Positions 25,790-35,792 of a DNA stretch of 64,000 nucleotides are shown here, one piece after another; position 1 is the stretch's first letter; every line of letters begins with the position of its first letter. This DNA is from an uncultured Bacteroides sp. Its GTDB lineage: Bacteria > Bacteroidota > Bacteroidia > Bacteroidales > Bacteroidaceae. The translations under genes were made by a program, and so were the position numbers. The stretch spans positions 33,222 to 97,221 of the forward strand of contig CAMQVH010000010.1 in the NCBI GenBank assembly GCA_947038155.1. Direction: 5' to 3'. Under the pieces are notes generated by a model. That model ran no database searches. It saw nothing but the letters and a program-made list of their open reading frames with translations, and had not been told where the DNA came from.

Positions 25790-26644
25790 TTATTCATAAA
25801 TATAAATGATGTTGGGCACTCCGCGTTCTCCGGCATGGTCGAAACGTTTATTATCACAAGGATAATTGACGACACCATTCTCCGGTACTCCCGACAGCCA
25901 TAATGTTGTGGAACCGCCACCGTCCAGGTTCAACGCATCCTTACCGCCTAATATCCGAAGCAAGTGTGCCAGTTCGGGGATATTAACCCCTTCGGCACGC
26001 CCCGGGAAACGTCCGTTCACCGTGACAAGCAGTATCTTTCCATCCTTCGTCATGCAAACAGCACTACGGGGATGCTTGTTCTGAACAAAGTCCTTTCCAC
26101 ATAAGCTCCAGTCGCATACCCGACCGTCTTTTAATAATAACGGTCCGGATGCCAATATTGTACCCACCTTTCGCTTATATTTTTTTTCTATCTGTCTGTT
26201 CCAGGGAATCAGCTTCATCTTTCCGTTCCGTTCATAAATGGCTCCCGTGACACGTAGTTTAAACTCGTTTATCGTTGTCGTATCAATCACTTGCCTGTCT
26301 ATTTTCAGGAAACAGACAGAATTCCCATGCTTCATATCAAAGTAAGAACCATTGATTGCCGCAAGCGCATGATGTTCGGAAGCTATCCGGCTTGTCTTTT
26401 TCATACCGTCCGATAGGGCAATACCCGCCTTCATCCCTTTGCCGGGGTCAATCTCTATCAGGTTGATAACTTGGGGGCACTGATAAAGCTGAGGTATAGA
26501 CGCACTCTTGTGGATAATTCCTTTTTGAGCATGTATTATCTCCCATTGTGCGGAAACGATTGCCAAAGAATCTGATGCAGTCTGCCCTTTCAATGTTCCG
26601 ACGGAACAAAGAGCTAAGACAAGGATAACGAAGTATTTTCTCAT
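25790..26644 (-). CDS. Phosphodiester glycosidase family protein (NAGPA/DUF2233), secreted
   Basis: 284 residues with a signal peptide (cleavage near LKGQT, residue 20). The domain covers the mature protein: LAAINGSYFDMKHGNSVCF in the centre, PRSAVCMTKDGKILLVTVNGR, and the signature ALNLDGGGSTTLWL near the C-terminus. The named family member is the mammalian uncovering enzyme that removes GlcNAc from GlcNAc-phospho-mannose diesters. A bacterial member here should cut a sugar-phosphodiester bond. It is the second copy in this operon and sits between a BACON-LRR lipoprotein and the phosphatase (45-base gap). Confidence 0.87.
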   Translation of the reverse strand: MRKYFVILVLALCSVGTLKGQTASDSLAIVSAQWEIIHAQKGIIHKSASIPQLYQCPQVINLIEIDPGKGMKAGIALSDGMKKTSRIASEHHALAAINGSYFDMKHGNSVCFLKIDRQVIDTTTINEFKLRVTGAIYERNGKMKLIPWNRQIEKKYKRKVGTILASGPLLLKDGRVCDWSLCGKDFVQNKHPRSAVCMTKDGKILLVTVNGRFPGRAEGVNIPELAHLLRILGGKDALNLDGGGSTTLWLSGVPENGVVNYPCDNKRFDHAGERGVPNIIYIYE

Positions 26645-26693
26645 TGTAAACAGACAGATAAATGTGTTAAGTTAATAAATTAATCAAGTTATT

Positions 26694-28121
26694 TTATTCA
26701 GTAAGACTATTTCCTTGCATTATCCAAGCAGCTTTCCGGGTTGCATATTGCGACCATGCCTTGATATCCGCAGGTATCTGTCCACTCAACTGATTATCAT
26801 TCACTCTGAATATACCAGTCGAACCACTCTTCTCAATTACCGTTCCATATCCGTAAGGGATACTTCCACTGAATCCGTTGGTATAAATCATAAACTCTTT
26901 CAGGCTCTTCCAAGTGGTCGGTTTATTGTTTCCGTCTAACGGGATAACCGGAAGCGGTCCGCTCAAATTATTACAATATGCCTTTATTGTCACCATACCG
27001 GGGATATTTATCAACATATCCAGATTGCCGGTAAACGTGTTGTTAAATCCGGCCGGAGTGGAAGTTGGATGATTTGAGATGTTAAAGCTAGTCAATAATT
27101 CACATTCTCCCAAAGATTCCGGCAAGTTTCCGCTTGCAGCAGATTCTATTATCCATAAAGTGGTCAACTGGGACAGTTGTCCTATTTCCTCTGGAATACC
27201 TGCTAACTTCTGATGTTTGAACTTTATGCTTCTCAGTTCCGACAAGTTGCATAAGGGGATAATATCTCCTTCGATATTATTCGGGGACTGAATATCAATC
27301 TCAACCACCCTCTTATTCTCAAACTTCAATCCGAACCTGTTTGTCGGGTTAGTTTCCAGTGGAGCGTCAAAGTTCCATTTCTTCGTCCAGTTATCCCCGT
27401 TCGCACTTTCGTAGAACATTCTCAGGTAATCGATGTCTCCCAAGGGTTTCTTATCCTGCGTTATCGTCAGTACGTCGGTAATCCCATTCGAACCTTTCAG
27501 GTACAATGAGGCGGTACGTCCCTCGTCTATATCCGTATAAGGGTCAATCGCCAATTTCAGTTCCGATTCATTGATGACGCCCGGAGTAATTGCTGCCCCG
27601 TCGGTGACGTGTATCCAGTCGCATCCTTCAGATAGTTCGTATGTGTAAGTAACCATTGTCGAAAAAGGTATCACCTCTTCCGCACTGCCTTCCGCACCTA
27701 CTTTCACCGCACGTTTTTTTAGAGCGATGCCCACTCCTTCCTGTACCACTTTCAGCTTTGTTTCGGCACCTTCGATAATCCAGCCTGCAATTTCCGCTTC
27801 GCGGGGAGCTACATTCGCATTTTTGGATACCGATATTCTGAAACTTCCCGTCCCCATCCCGTTCGATGAAAGCAAGTCAATCCAAGTGGCGGAAGTCTTC
27901 ACACGCCAAGGCAGATTGGATTCGATATCCACCGTATATTCCTTTTCTTCCAACGGAAGATTCAGCGTTCCGTCCGCAAACTTCAAATCCGGTTCGGGCA
28001 TTGTACGTCCCGTATCATCCGTAAAGTCCTGACAGCTTGCCATACCCATCAGCAAGGACAGACAACAGATGATTCCCCATAGACCTTGCCGGCAACTATA
28101 CATTCTATTATTTCGTATCAT
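26694..28121 (-). CDS. BACON-domain lipoprotein with leucine-rich repeats
   Basis: 475 residues. A lipobox (MGMASC, Cys about residue 30) marks an anchored surface protein. Residues about 45-130 form a BACON domain (WRVKTSATWIDLL) and 135-225 a second, more divergent BACON-like domain ending in LTITQDKK. From about 235 to the end run leucine-rich repeats of plant-like spacing (NLSELRSIKFKHQKLAGIPEEIGQLSQLTTLWI). In the SusE position after SusC/SusD, it is best read as a surface binding protein; it has no visible catalytic site. The ligand is unknown and could be protein as well as glycan. Confidence 0.83.
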   Translation of the reverse strand: MIRNNRMYSCRQGLWGIICCLSLLMGMASCQDFTDDTGRTMPEPDLKFADGTLNLPLEEKEYTVDIESNLPWRVKTSATWIDLLSSNGMGTGSFRISVSKNANVAPREAEIAGWIIEGAETKLKVVQEGVGIALKKRAVKVGAEGSAEEVIPFSTMVTYTYELSEGCDWIHVTDGAAITPGVINESELKLAIDPYTDIDEGRTASLYLKGSNGITDVLTITQDKKPLGDIDYLRMFYESANGDNWTKKWNFDAPLETNPTNRFGLKFENKRVVEIDIQSPNNIEGDIIPLCNLSELRSIKFKHQKLAGIPEEIGQLSQLTTLWIIESAASGNLPESLGECELLTSFNISNHPTSTPAGFNNTFTGNLDMLINIPGMVTIKAYCNNLSGPLPVIPLDGNNKPTTWKSLKEFMIYTNGFSGSIPYGYGTVIEKSGSTGIFRVNDNQLSGQIPADIKAWSQYATRKAAWIMQGNSLTE

Positions 28122-28149
28122 AATGATTCAACTATTAAGATTCAAACTA

Positions 28150-29082
28150 TTAATTATCGGTCACCACCAACAGTCCGTTGGCAACCGCTCTTTCGACACC
28201 GCCATTATCATAAGGCCAATTGCGGATAGCAAAACGGTCCTCTTCAAATCCCGCCTTCGAGCGGATAATGAACGTAGACGAACCACCACCATCCAGATTG
28301 ATAGCATCCTTCGCTCCCAACGCTTTCATGACAGCTCCCATTTCAGCATACCTCATGCCGTTGGAGTACCAAAAGTTACGTCCGTCGGCAACCAAAATAT
28401 AAACGACATTATTGTCTGTCACGCCGATAGCCGTCCGGGGTTCCAGTGCCGTTGATGTCTGAGGAAGCACATTCCCGTTCGTCATCAAACGCACGCGACC
28501 GCCCACCGCTTCCTGAATCTCATCCTTATAAGTATCATAGTCGTCATACGAGCCAATCACCGCCTTCTTACCCTTCGTGACGGCAAAGAAAGTACATACA
28601 TTATCGGTCATCGTATTCTTCAGACATACTCCGTTCCGGTAGTAAATGCCTTGCGGTGTTCCGTCCGTAGCAAAGAAATCACCATTCACGGCAGCCAGAA
28701 CACGGCTGCCCTGTTTGTCGTGTGCCAATGCCTGCAACGTCATTTGTTGTTTCGTCTTGAGCTTGCCTTCGTCTTTGGGAGACGAAGCCTTCATCGTCAG
28801 ATGCGTGTCTTTCAAATCGACTTCCAGGACAAACATCTTTACCGCCATACCTGTGGCAGAAAGGATTTCCATCTCCAAAGCCTTTACACCCGGAGCCAAC
28901 GCGTAAGTAGTGTCCGAGAAATATTGTCCGACGTATCCGTCACTTCCGGCAATTATCTTCTGTCCCAACTCCGTTTTCGCACCCTTGGTGGAATAGACGG
29001 TCAGGTCCTCATCATTATTGCATCCCGTCCATAGCAGACACCCTAAAAGAAGCAGAGCGGAATCATATATCAGTTTTTTCAT
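28150..29082 (-). CDS. Phosphodiester glycosidase family lipoprotein (NAGPA/DUF2233)
   Basis: 310 residues with lipobox LLWTGC (Cys about residue 21), so it is membrane anchored, unlike its paralogue at 25790. The domain runs from about 70 to 305: VLAAVNGDFFATDGTPQGIYY, then EPRTAIGVTDNNVVYILVADGR, then the signature KDAINLDGGGSSTFI. Signature residues are intact. It is the first gene after SusD and may act at the cell surface before import, with the secreted copy acting in the periplasm. The two copies are clearly divergent, which suggests different linkages or compartments; this split is inference. Confidence 0.87.
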   Translation of the reverse strand: MKKLIYDSALLLLGCLLWTGCNNDEDLTVYSTKGAKTELGQKIIAGSDGYVGQYFSDTTYALAPGVKALEMEILSATGMAVKMFVLEVDLKDTHLTMKASSPKDEGKLKTKQQMTLQALAHDKQGSRVLAAVNGDFFATDGTPQGIYYRNGVCLKNTMTDNVCTFFAVTKGKKAVIGSYDDYDTYKDEIQEAVGGRVRLMTNGNVLPQTSTALEPRTAIGVTDNNVVYILVADGRNFWYSNGMRYAEMGAVMKALGAKDAINLDGGGSSTFIIRSKAGFEEDRFAIRNWPYDNGGVERAVANGLLVVTDN

Positions 29083-29119
29083 AATTTTGTCTCTTTAATA
29101 AGTATAAATACAATCATTA

Positions 29120-30388
29120 TCAATATCCGGGATTCGGCTCCAGGTTCGGATTCGAAATCATTTCCTTGCCCGGTATAGGCAATACCAACTGATAATCTTT
29201 CAGTCCAAGCATTGTCTTTGCCTTATTCGTACGTATGAGGTCATAATATCTGAAACCTTCAGCAAGCAGTTCCTTCCGGCGTTCGTCCAGAATATATTCT
29301 ATAAATTCGTCTTCATCCTTCGGATTTACGGCATCCAGCCCGCGTTCTTTCCGCAAGTCGTTCAGCCGTCCCAGACCTTTGAAGAGTCCTTGCGCTTCCG
29401 CACTTATCAGGTACATTTCAGCCAAACGACTCATCACTACCGGGTCGGTACCGGTTTGTCCGCTCGGATATTTATTGATACAAGGTTCGGCACCTACATT
29501 GATAATGGAAACTTCTTTCCGTTTATCCTTGTCGTCATACATATTCATTACGTCGTTCGTGGGACGATACACATAGCTGCCATGATTGGGATGAGCATAT
29601 GTATAGAATAAGGTGGAAATGGTGATATTCGATTCTTCTGCCAGACATTGGAAAGAGAAGATGACTTCCGAATTTGCCTGTCCCCGGAATATCTTATCGA
29701 AGCTGTCCAGTTTATACTTCCCATTTGTTATCAGGCTCTCGGCCAAAGCAGCAGCTTCCGTCAGCTTTCCACGTTCCAGCATTACACGGGCTTTCAGAGC
29801 TACGGCAGCATCCCGGGACACATAATAATAACTTGAAGACGTGCCCAGGAAAGCAAGCGCCGTTTCGAGTTCCTCTTCAATAAATGCCCATACAGCTTCT
29901 TCCGGATCACGGAAAGGCTTTTCCATGGTATTCACTTTCTGAATAGGGACACCGCCCCAACGGGTCACCAGTGCGTGGTAAATGTATGCCCTGAAATAAT
30001 GTGCTTCTCCGATAATCAGATTCCGCAGGTCGGATTCGGGGAGATCTTCTACGATGGAGATTACATTATTCACTTGATATAAAGCATTGTAATAGCCGTT
30101 CCAACTAGTAGCGACTATTGAATTCAAAGAAGAAAGCACCGAGTTTATCAAGTCTCTTGCATTTCCCGTACTTTGGGTCAAGTCACCACCTAATATATCG
30201 AAGGTGATGTATGATTCGCGTGCCGGAGAGTTCTGCACTTTATTGTACATCCCCATTCGCAGGGCGGACAGGTCTTTGGGAGTCACGCTTCCCGGCGATA
30301 CGGCAGAATGCGATTCAATATCCAGCATACCGCTGCACGAAGTCCACAACAGGCATCCGAGAAATATATAAATAATCTTTTTCATCAT
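29120..30388 (-). CDS. SusD/RagB-type nutrient-binding outer membrane lipoprotein
   Basis: 422 residues, shorter than most SusD proteins (about 500-600). Lipobox LLWTSC (Cys about residue 18). The TPR-like helical core contains LIIGEAHYFRAYIYHALVTRWGGVP, the hallmark SusD segment, and the C-terminus has ILDERRKELLAEGFRYYDLIR. It caps the SusC barrel and binds the imported ligand. The start is 15 bases after the SusC stop. The small size fits a SusD for a short ligand better than for a long polysaccharide, though length alone is weak evidence. Confidence 0.94.
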   Translation of the reverse strand: MMKKIIYIFLGCLLWTSCSGMLDIESHSAVSPGSVTPKDLSALRMGMYNKVQNSPARESYITFDILGGDLTQSTGNARDLINSVLSSLNSIVATSWNGYYNALYQVNNVISIVEDLPESDLRNLIIGEAHYFRAYIYHALVTRWGGVPIQKVNTMEKPFRDPEEAVWAFIEEELETALAFLGTSSSYYYVSRDAAVALKARVMLERGKLTEAAALAESLITNGKYKLDSFDKIFRGQANSEVIFSFQCLAEESNITISTLFYTYAHPNHGSYVYRPTNDVMNMYDDKDKRKEVSIINVGAEPCINKYPSGQTGTDPVVMSRLAEMYLISAEAQGLFKGLGRLNDLRKERGLDAVNPKDEDEFIEYILDERRKELLAEGFRYYDLIRTNKAKTMLGLKDYQLVLPIPGKEMISNPNLEPNPGY

Positions 30389-30403
30389 TGTGAGCGTTTA
30401 TGA

Positions 30404-33400
30404 TTAGAAACTAAGGTTTATTCCGAAATTGACCGAACGTGAAGGCGGCACTCCGTACAAGTCGACTCCAAAGAACTGCGGATCCATATTCTTACTCACT
30501 TCCGGATCCCAACCGGAGTATTTGGAGAACAGCAGCAGGTTGTCTCCCTGAACGTACATACGAAGCCCTTTCAGGCGAATCTTCTGTAACATTACTTGCG
30601 GGAATGTATAACTGAATGTCAGAGAACGCAGCCGGATAAAAGAACCGTCTTCCAGAAAACGGGTGGAGTTCTTGCTATTGTGTCCGCACAATGTATTGAC
30701 CGCACGCGGATATTTATCCGAACTTCCCGGAGCTGTCCAGCGATTCTTCGCGACATCTTCCGTGATAGCCATCCGGTAACCCGGACGGGTAGCTGTCACC
30801 GCCCATTCGGCATATACATCGTTGCCATACATATAGGTGAAGAATACATCCAACTGGAATCCTTTATACTTGAAAGTATTGTTCCATCCGCCGAAGAAAT
30901 CGGGATTGGAAGAACCTGTCAGCACACGGTCGTTATCATTGATAATGCCATTGTTATCCACGTCATGGTATTTCACGTCACCGGCACGGACGCCCAAGTC
31001 ATACAAGGGTTGCGGCACTTCGCCGTCATATTGATAGAGCCCGTCCATTTGGAACAGGTAGAAAGCCCCCAGTTCCTTACCCACTTTCAAAGCGCGGTTG
31101 GCGCCTATCGGAAGTAAATCATCTCCCAGCAGTTTAGTAAGCTTATTCTTGTTGTGGGATATATTGAAAGAAGAAGTCCAGTTCACCTTGCCGATATTCA
31201 TATGCCCGTTTATTGAGAACTCGACACCATAATTCCGCATGGAACCGATATTACTGGTGATACTGGTAAATCCACTTGTACCGTGCAGGAGCATTGAATA
31301 AAGAAGGTTGTTCGTATTCTTCAGATATATATCCGCAATCATGTTCAGCTTTCCGTTCCAGAAGCCGAGGTCGAAACCGAAGTCATACTGGTCGGCGGTT
31401 TCCCACGTCAGTTTGTTGTTTCCCATACTGGTGACCGCCATACCGCTATTATTGCCGTAGTTGATGCCACCGGACATCAACGGTTGCCAGGCATAGTTGC
31501 CGATTCCATCCTGATTTCCGGTCTTTCCATAACTCAGGCGGAACTTCAAGTCTGTCTGAGGGAATTTCCAGAAAGATTCTTTTGAAACATTCCATCCTAG
31601 AGAAACGGAAGGGAAGTATCCGTAACGGTCGGAAGGAGCAAAACGGGAAGAACCGTCCGAACGCATGGTCACATTCAAGATGTAACGGTCTAAATAAGAC
31701 AGATTGATACGTCCGAAGTAAGACTCCATGGCAAACTCGGAGATACCGCCCGAAGCGTTATAGATTTCGGAAGCCGTGCCTACCGTATCAAATACGGGAA
31801 AAGGGAAACCGCGTCCGTCAATGGAAGAAGTACGGGTGGACATCTTCTGGAAAGAATGTCCCAGCATCAAGCCTGTTTCAAAATCTCCGAACTTATCATT
31901 ATAATTAAAGACATTCTCTATCAATATATTCTTCACCAAACGATTATATTCCACGATTCGTCCCCCTCCTGCTCCATAAGGATGGTTTTCATTATAATAC
32001 ACATAGTCATATGTATATCCGATGTCAGTGCTGACAGAGTTTTTCAAACTGAACTTCTTGTATTTCAAGTCGGCATTGAACGTTCCTAAATAACGATAGG
32101 TATCAATATAGGAAACCTCTTCGTTCAGAATCTGAAGCGGGTTGTGACGTGCCAGTTCGTCGGTTCCTCCCAAGTAATAGTCACCGTTCGGCTTGTATGG
32201 ACGGTCGAAAGGACGTTGCTCTACGGCACGGGCTACGATGGTAGAACCGATATTAGCTCCCGGCACACGGTTGTTTTTCAGATAATTACCGCTGACATTA
32301 GCACCGACTTCCAGCCAGGAAGTCATTTCGTGGCTAATCTTGGCTTTCAGATTGATTTTGGTTATATCATTGGTCTTGATTATACCTTCCTGATAATTGT
32401 AGTTGGCTCCTACATAGAATTTCGTCTTCTTGCTTCCACCGGAAAAAGACAAATCCACATTGTAGGAATGTCCTACTTGAGTTATCAGATCCAGCCAATC
32501 CGTATCGGGTAATCCCTGGAAGGGGTTGGAAATGGGAACCACATAGCCCGCAGAACCTACGGTATAGCCATTCTGACGATTATAACGTTCGACTCCATCG
32601 TTGTAGGTTTCTACGTATAAGTCGGAATCCGCATATTTGATGCGTCCTTTATTGGCGAATTTGGAAATTCCCGTACTGACATTCAAACGAATATCCGAAC
32701 GTCCCTCTTTACCGGATTTTGTGGTAATCACTACGACCCCATTGGTGGCACGCGAACCGTAGATAGCTGCCGAAGCCGCATCTTTCAGTACTTCGATAGA
32801 TTCAATATCCGTCAGGTTCAATACCGCCATCGAGCTTAAATCTTCTCCCATATTAAATAAGGAAGCGTTACTGTTGAGGATGGGTATCCCGTCTACCACA
32901 TAAAGCGGTTCATTGCTGGCGCTCAAAGAGGCGGCACCACGAATGCTCATTCGTTCGGAACTTCCCAGGTTACCTGAGCCGGTTGATACCGTGACGCCCG
33001 CTACACGTCCCTGCAATAATTCACTCGATGTCAACACCGGACGCATATTCGATTCTGTCGGTTTGAAAGAGCTGATAGCATTCGTAACCAACGCTTTGCG
33101 CTGTGTTCCGTATCCCACTACGACCACTTCATTCAATGCTTTCGAATCTTCGTCCAAAGTCACATTGATGGTCTGCTGCGCTTTCACCGGATATTCCATG
33201 CTCTTATATCCCAGAAATGAAAAGACCAAGGTGGCATTATCGGGAACTTCGAGGCTGTACTTGCCATTTATATCGGTGATTGTACCGATAGTAGTGCCTT
33301 TGACCGACACATTACACCCAACGATAACCTCGCCCGAATATTCCTTGACTTGTCCGGTCACTCTTCTTCTGTTCTGCACAGGATTTTGCACTTCTGCTTG

Positions 33401-33769
33401 TTTTTTCGTAAGGATGATGTGCTTCCCTTCCATCGTGTAGGAGAATTCCGTACCGTGCAACGCATCCAGCAGCAGACTTGCCACTGTCCCGTCTTGAGTA
33501 GAAATGGAAACTTTACGTTTCAGACTAACTTCACGTTCATTGTAAATAAACAAATAGTCTGTTTGCTTTTCAATCTGCCTGATGATTTCGGCCAATGTTG
33601 CGGTTCCTTTATTCATCGTAACTTTTTGATTCTGAGAATAGCTGTTCAAAGCATACGTCTCAAAGATAATGAATAACAGGAAAAAGACAGTTAACCTCAT
33701 AATTCTTAAAATTTGAGTACAGTGTGTTTTTCTATGGACAATACATCCACACCAAAGATTATTTTTCAT
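30404..33769 (-). CDS. SusC/RagA TonB-dependent outer membrane transporter with STN domain
   Basis: 1121 residues from 33769; an internal ATG at 33700 (MRLTVFF) begins the obvious signal peptide and may be the real start. Order: signal peptide, STN domain (about 50-120, KGTATLAEIIRQIEKQTDY), carboxypeptidase-like domain (about 135-215), TonB box region, plug (VLKDAASAAIYGSRATNGVV) and a barrel to the final FGINLSF. The STN domain is the part that talks to FecR anti-sigma factors, which agrees with the FecR gene immediately upstream. It would import the phosphodiester-containing ligand with SusD and the TonB-ExbBD motor. Confidence 0.95.
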   Translation of the reverse strand: MKNNLWCGCIVHRKTHCTQILRIMRLTVFFLLFIIFETYALNSYSQNQKVTMNKGTATLAEIIRQIEKQTDYLFIYNEREVSLKRKVSISTQDGTVASLLLDALHGTEFSYTMEGKHIILTKKQAEVQNPVQNRRRVTGQVKEYSGEVIVGCNVSVKGTTIGTITDINGKYSLEVPDNATLVFSFLGYKSMEYPVKAQQTINVTLDEDSKALNEVVVVGYGTQRKALVTNAISSFKPTESNMRPVLTSSELLQGRVAGVTVSTGSGNLGSSERMSIRGAASLSASNEPLYVVDGIPILNSNASLFNMGEDLSSMAVLNLTDIESIEVLKDAASAAIYGSRATNGVVVITTKSGKEGRSDIRLNVSTGISKFANKGRIKYADSDLYVETYNDGVERYNRQNGYTVGSAGYVVPISNPFQGLPDTDWLDLITQVGHSYNVDLSFSGGSKKTKFYVGANYNYQEGIIKTNDITKINLKAKISHEMTSWLEVGANVSGNYLKNNRVPGANIGSTIVARAVEQRPFDRPYKPNGDYYLGGTDELARHNPLQILNEEVSYIDTYRYLGTFNADLKYKKFSLKNSVSTDIGYTYDYVYYNENHPYGAGGGRIVEYNRLVKNILIENVFNYNDKFGDFETGLMLGHSFQKMSTRTSSIDGRGFPFPVFDTVGTASEIYNASGGISEFAMESYFGRINLSYLDRYILNVTMRSDGSSRFAPSDRYGYFPSVSLGWNVSKESFWKFPQTDLKFRLSYGKTGNQDGIGNYAWQPLMSGGINYGNNSGMAVTSMGNNKLTWETADQYDFGFDLGFWNGKLNMIADIYLKNTNNLLYSMLLHGTSGFTSITSNIGSMRNYGVEFSINGHMNIGKVNWTSSFNISHNKNKLTKLLGDDLLPIGANRALKVGKELGAFYLFQMDGLYQYDGEVPQPLYDLGVRAGDVKYHDVDNNGIINDNDRVLTGSSNPDFFGGWNNTFKYKGFQLDVFFTYMYGNDVYAEWAVTATRPGYRMAITEDVAKNRWTAPGSSDKYPRAVNTLCGHNSKNSTRFLEDGSFIRLRSLTFSYTFPQVMLQKIRLKGLRMYVQGDNLLLFSKYSGWDPEVSKNMDPQFFGVDLYGVPPSRSVNFGINLSF

Positions 33770-33950
33770 ATCTTTGCCTAGAGTTATTAAGTTAATACAT
33801 AAAGATTTGTAACAGATATCGAGTCTTTTTTATTGACTTCTCACATATCGGTAAGTGTTGCAGCATTTACCGATATTTCTGTTTTGATGGGGCTGGTTCT
33901 CTTGCTCTCATTCCGGGTGTTTCTTTTTTAGATTAAATACTAGGGTTAAT

Positions 33951-34895
33951 TCAATAGATAATTATCTGGTTTTTCTCATCGTCCTGCGTATAGTTGAATT
34001 TGACGTACTTCTGCAATACCTTCATCACGTGCTCGATTCCTTCTTTCTGACGGAATTTACCGGTACACGGGCGGGAAGCGATTTCCTCGTTCTTATTAAT
34101 AATCTTCACTTCATAATATTGCTCCAGTTTCTTGAAGACAGTTTCCAACGGCTCATCCTTGAAGGAATAGATACCCATTCTCCACAAGAAATCATTGTCC
34201 GATGAAAAAGTCTCCTTATAAAGTTTTCCGTCTTTAGCTTCCACCTTTTCATGAGGTTTCAAGGTCACTTCATGTTGTGTAGACGGTTGGTAGACGGTTA
34301 CCTTCCCTTCTATCAGAGATGTTTCGAACATATCGGAATTCGGATAGGCGGATACGTTGAAAGTGGTTCCCAATACCCGGATGTCATATTTCTCCGTTTC
34401 AACAATGAAAGGGTGTTTCTCGTCATGAGCCACTTCAAAGTACCCTTCTCCTTCCAAAGTCACTTTTCTGTTTTTAGAGTGGAAGCCGTTGGCGGGGTAT
34501 TTCAATGTGGAGTTGGAGTTGAGCCAAACAGTTGTCCCGTCGGCTAATATCAGACTGGCACGCTGTCCTGCCGGAACGGTTACCGTCTGCACATCGGTAG
34601 AATGTTCCAACCGATAGTCCTGATATTCCTTATGGATAATAAAAGCGAGCATGGCAACCACCGCGGCTATCTTCATCGATGCCCAAAGATACCGCATTAC
34701 AGGTTTCTTCTTTTCCGTATTCTTCGAATCCCGGCTGTCAACGTTTCCATTCCAAAGAGTTGCGTTATAAATGCGATGCAACTGTATCAGTTGTTCACGA
34801 TGTTCTTCGCTCTCCCTCATCCAACGTATCACTTCCTTTTTTTCTTCGGGAAGTACGTCGCCGGCAATATATTTATTAAGTAGTCTTACATCCAT
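33951..34895 (-). CDS. FecR-family anti-sigma factor
   Basis: 314 residues from ATG 34895 (MDVRLLNKYIAGDV); the longer reading from 34919 adds eight residues. Residues 1-60 are the cytoplasmic sigma-binding part, a TM segment lies at about 85-105 (MKIAAVVAMLAFII), the FecR beta domain follows (TVPAGQRASLILADGTTVWLNS), and the end is the DUF4974 domain that contacts the STN of SusC (FKDEPLETVFKKLEQYYEV). It transmits ligand occupancy of the transporter to the sigma factor. About 180 bases without a gene separate it from SusC, where the ECF-dependent promoter should lie; I could not pick out its sequence. Confidence 0.92.
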   Translation of the reverse strand: MDVRLLNKYIAGDVLPEEKKEVIRWMRESEEHREQLIQLHRIYNATLWNGNVDSRDSKNTEKKKPVMRYLWASMKIAAVVAMLAFIIHKEYQDYRLEHSTDVQTVTVPAGQRASLILADGTTVWLNSNSTLKYPANGFHSKNRKVTLEGEGYFEVAHDEKHPFIVETEKYDIRVLGTTFNVSAYPNSDMFETSLIEGKVTVYQPSTQHEVTLKPHEKVEAKDGKLYKETFSSDNDFLWRMGIYSFKDEPLETVFKKLEQYYEVKIINKNEEIASRPCTGKFRQKEGIEHVMKVLQKYVKFNYTQDDEKNQIIIY

Positions 34896-35077
34896 ATAGC
34901 GTTCTATTATCCAAAGCATTTATCCGCCTTGTACATAATAGACACGCCAGAAAAGAAGTTCACTAGTTGAAAAGATGAAAAAAGTGAGTTTTTCTTCCAT
35001 CAGCAGGTTATTAATGGTCAGGACAGTACTTCTTCACTCCTTATCTATTAATAGACTAGGGATAAAGCAGTACTTTA

Positions 35078-35638
35078 TTAAAAGAAGAAGAGATAAAGAT
35101 AATCTTTCAGACTGACACGTAAGGCTTTCAGAGCCTTACTGATATGATAATCGACACCTTTGACGCTGATATTCAATGAGTCGGCTATCTCTTTTATGGA
35201 TTTGTTCTCATAACGGCTCATTCTGAAAACATTCCGGGTTTGCAATGGCAGGGTATCCAACGTCCGGTTGACAATCCGGTCTATCTCTTCCGAGAAAATA
35301 TCCATCGGATTGCAGGCGTCCAAAGAAGAGATACGGAATTCAAGTTCATAAAGCTCATCATTCAAGATATTCTCACGAGCTTCCATCCGCAGGTGTTCGT
35401 TCCGCAGATGATTCAACGACTGGTTCTTTACTACGGTCATCAGGAAAGCACGGACATTATCCACTTCTTCCGTCTTCATCGTAGTCCATAAAGAAATCAT
35501 TGCCTCGGAAGCTATATCTTTCGACAGCATTTCATCATGGAGATAGGATTTGGCGAACAGGAAGCAACGTTGATAATACTCTGAATAGATATTATCAAAT
35601 GTCATATTGGAGTCTGTGACGTTACCCGGCTTTCTCAT
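35078..35638 (-). CDS. ECF-type RNA polymerase sigma factor
   Basis: 186 residues. Region 2 covers about 15-85 (YYQRCFLFAKSYLHDEMLSKDIASEAMISLW) and region 4 about 120-175 (LPLQTRNVFRMSRYENKSIKEIADSLNISVKGVDYHISKA). An in-frame Met at 35605 is an alternative start. It is paired with the FecR gene downstream on the same strand; the pair should switch on the SusC/D operon when the ligand is bound. A -7-like element sits just upstream (35662-35669), so basal expression probably uses the main sigma factor. Confidence 0.94.
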   Translation of the reverse strand: MRKPGNVTDSNMTFDNIYSEYYQRCFLFAKSYLHDEMLSKDIASEAMISLWTTMKTEEVDNVRAFLMTVVKNQSLNHLRNEHLRMEARENILNDELYELEFRISSLDACNPMDIFSEEIDRIVNRTLDTLPLQTRNVFRMSRYENKSIKEIADSLNISVKGVDYHISKALKALRVSLKDYLYLFFF

Positions 35639-35661
35639 TTATCAGATTCTTATTGGTGGAG

Positions 35662-35669
35662 CAAAGATA
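35662..35669 (-). promoter_or_regulatory. Probable -7 promoter element for the ECF sigma gene
   Basis: Read on the - strand this is TATCTTTG, a match to TAnnTTTG, about 24 bases upstream of the start codon. A GTTG 21 bases further upstream could act as a weak -33 element. Confidence 0.45.
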
Positions 35670-35792
35670 AAATAGTTTCCCGAAATACACCAACTAATAC
35701 GTGTTTTTCACACCTTCAACGTATATAATAGCCGAATAGAGTTCTGTGTGTCAAAACAAACTTTTAAATGAAACATTGTATTAAAAACAAAA

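Noticed and set aside
33770..33950. ECF-dependent promoter or regulatory RNA between FecR and SusC
   Set aside because: A promoter is expected here but no sequence stood out clearly enough to report.
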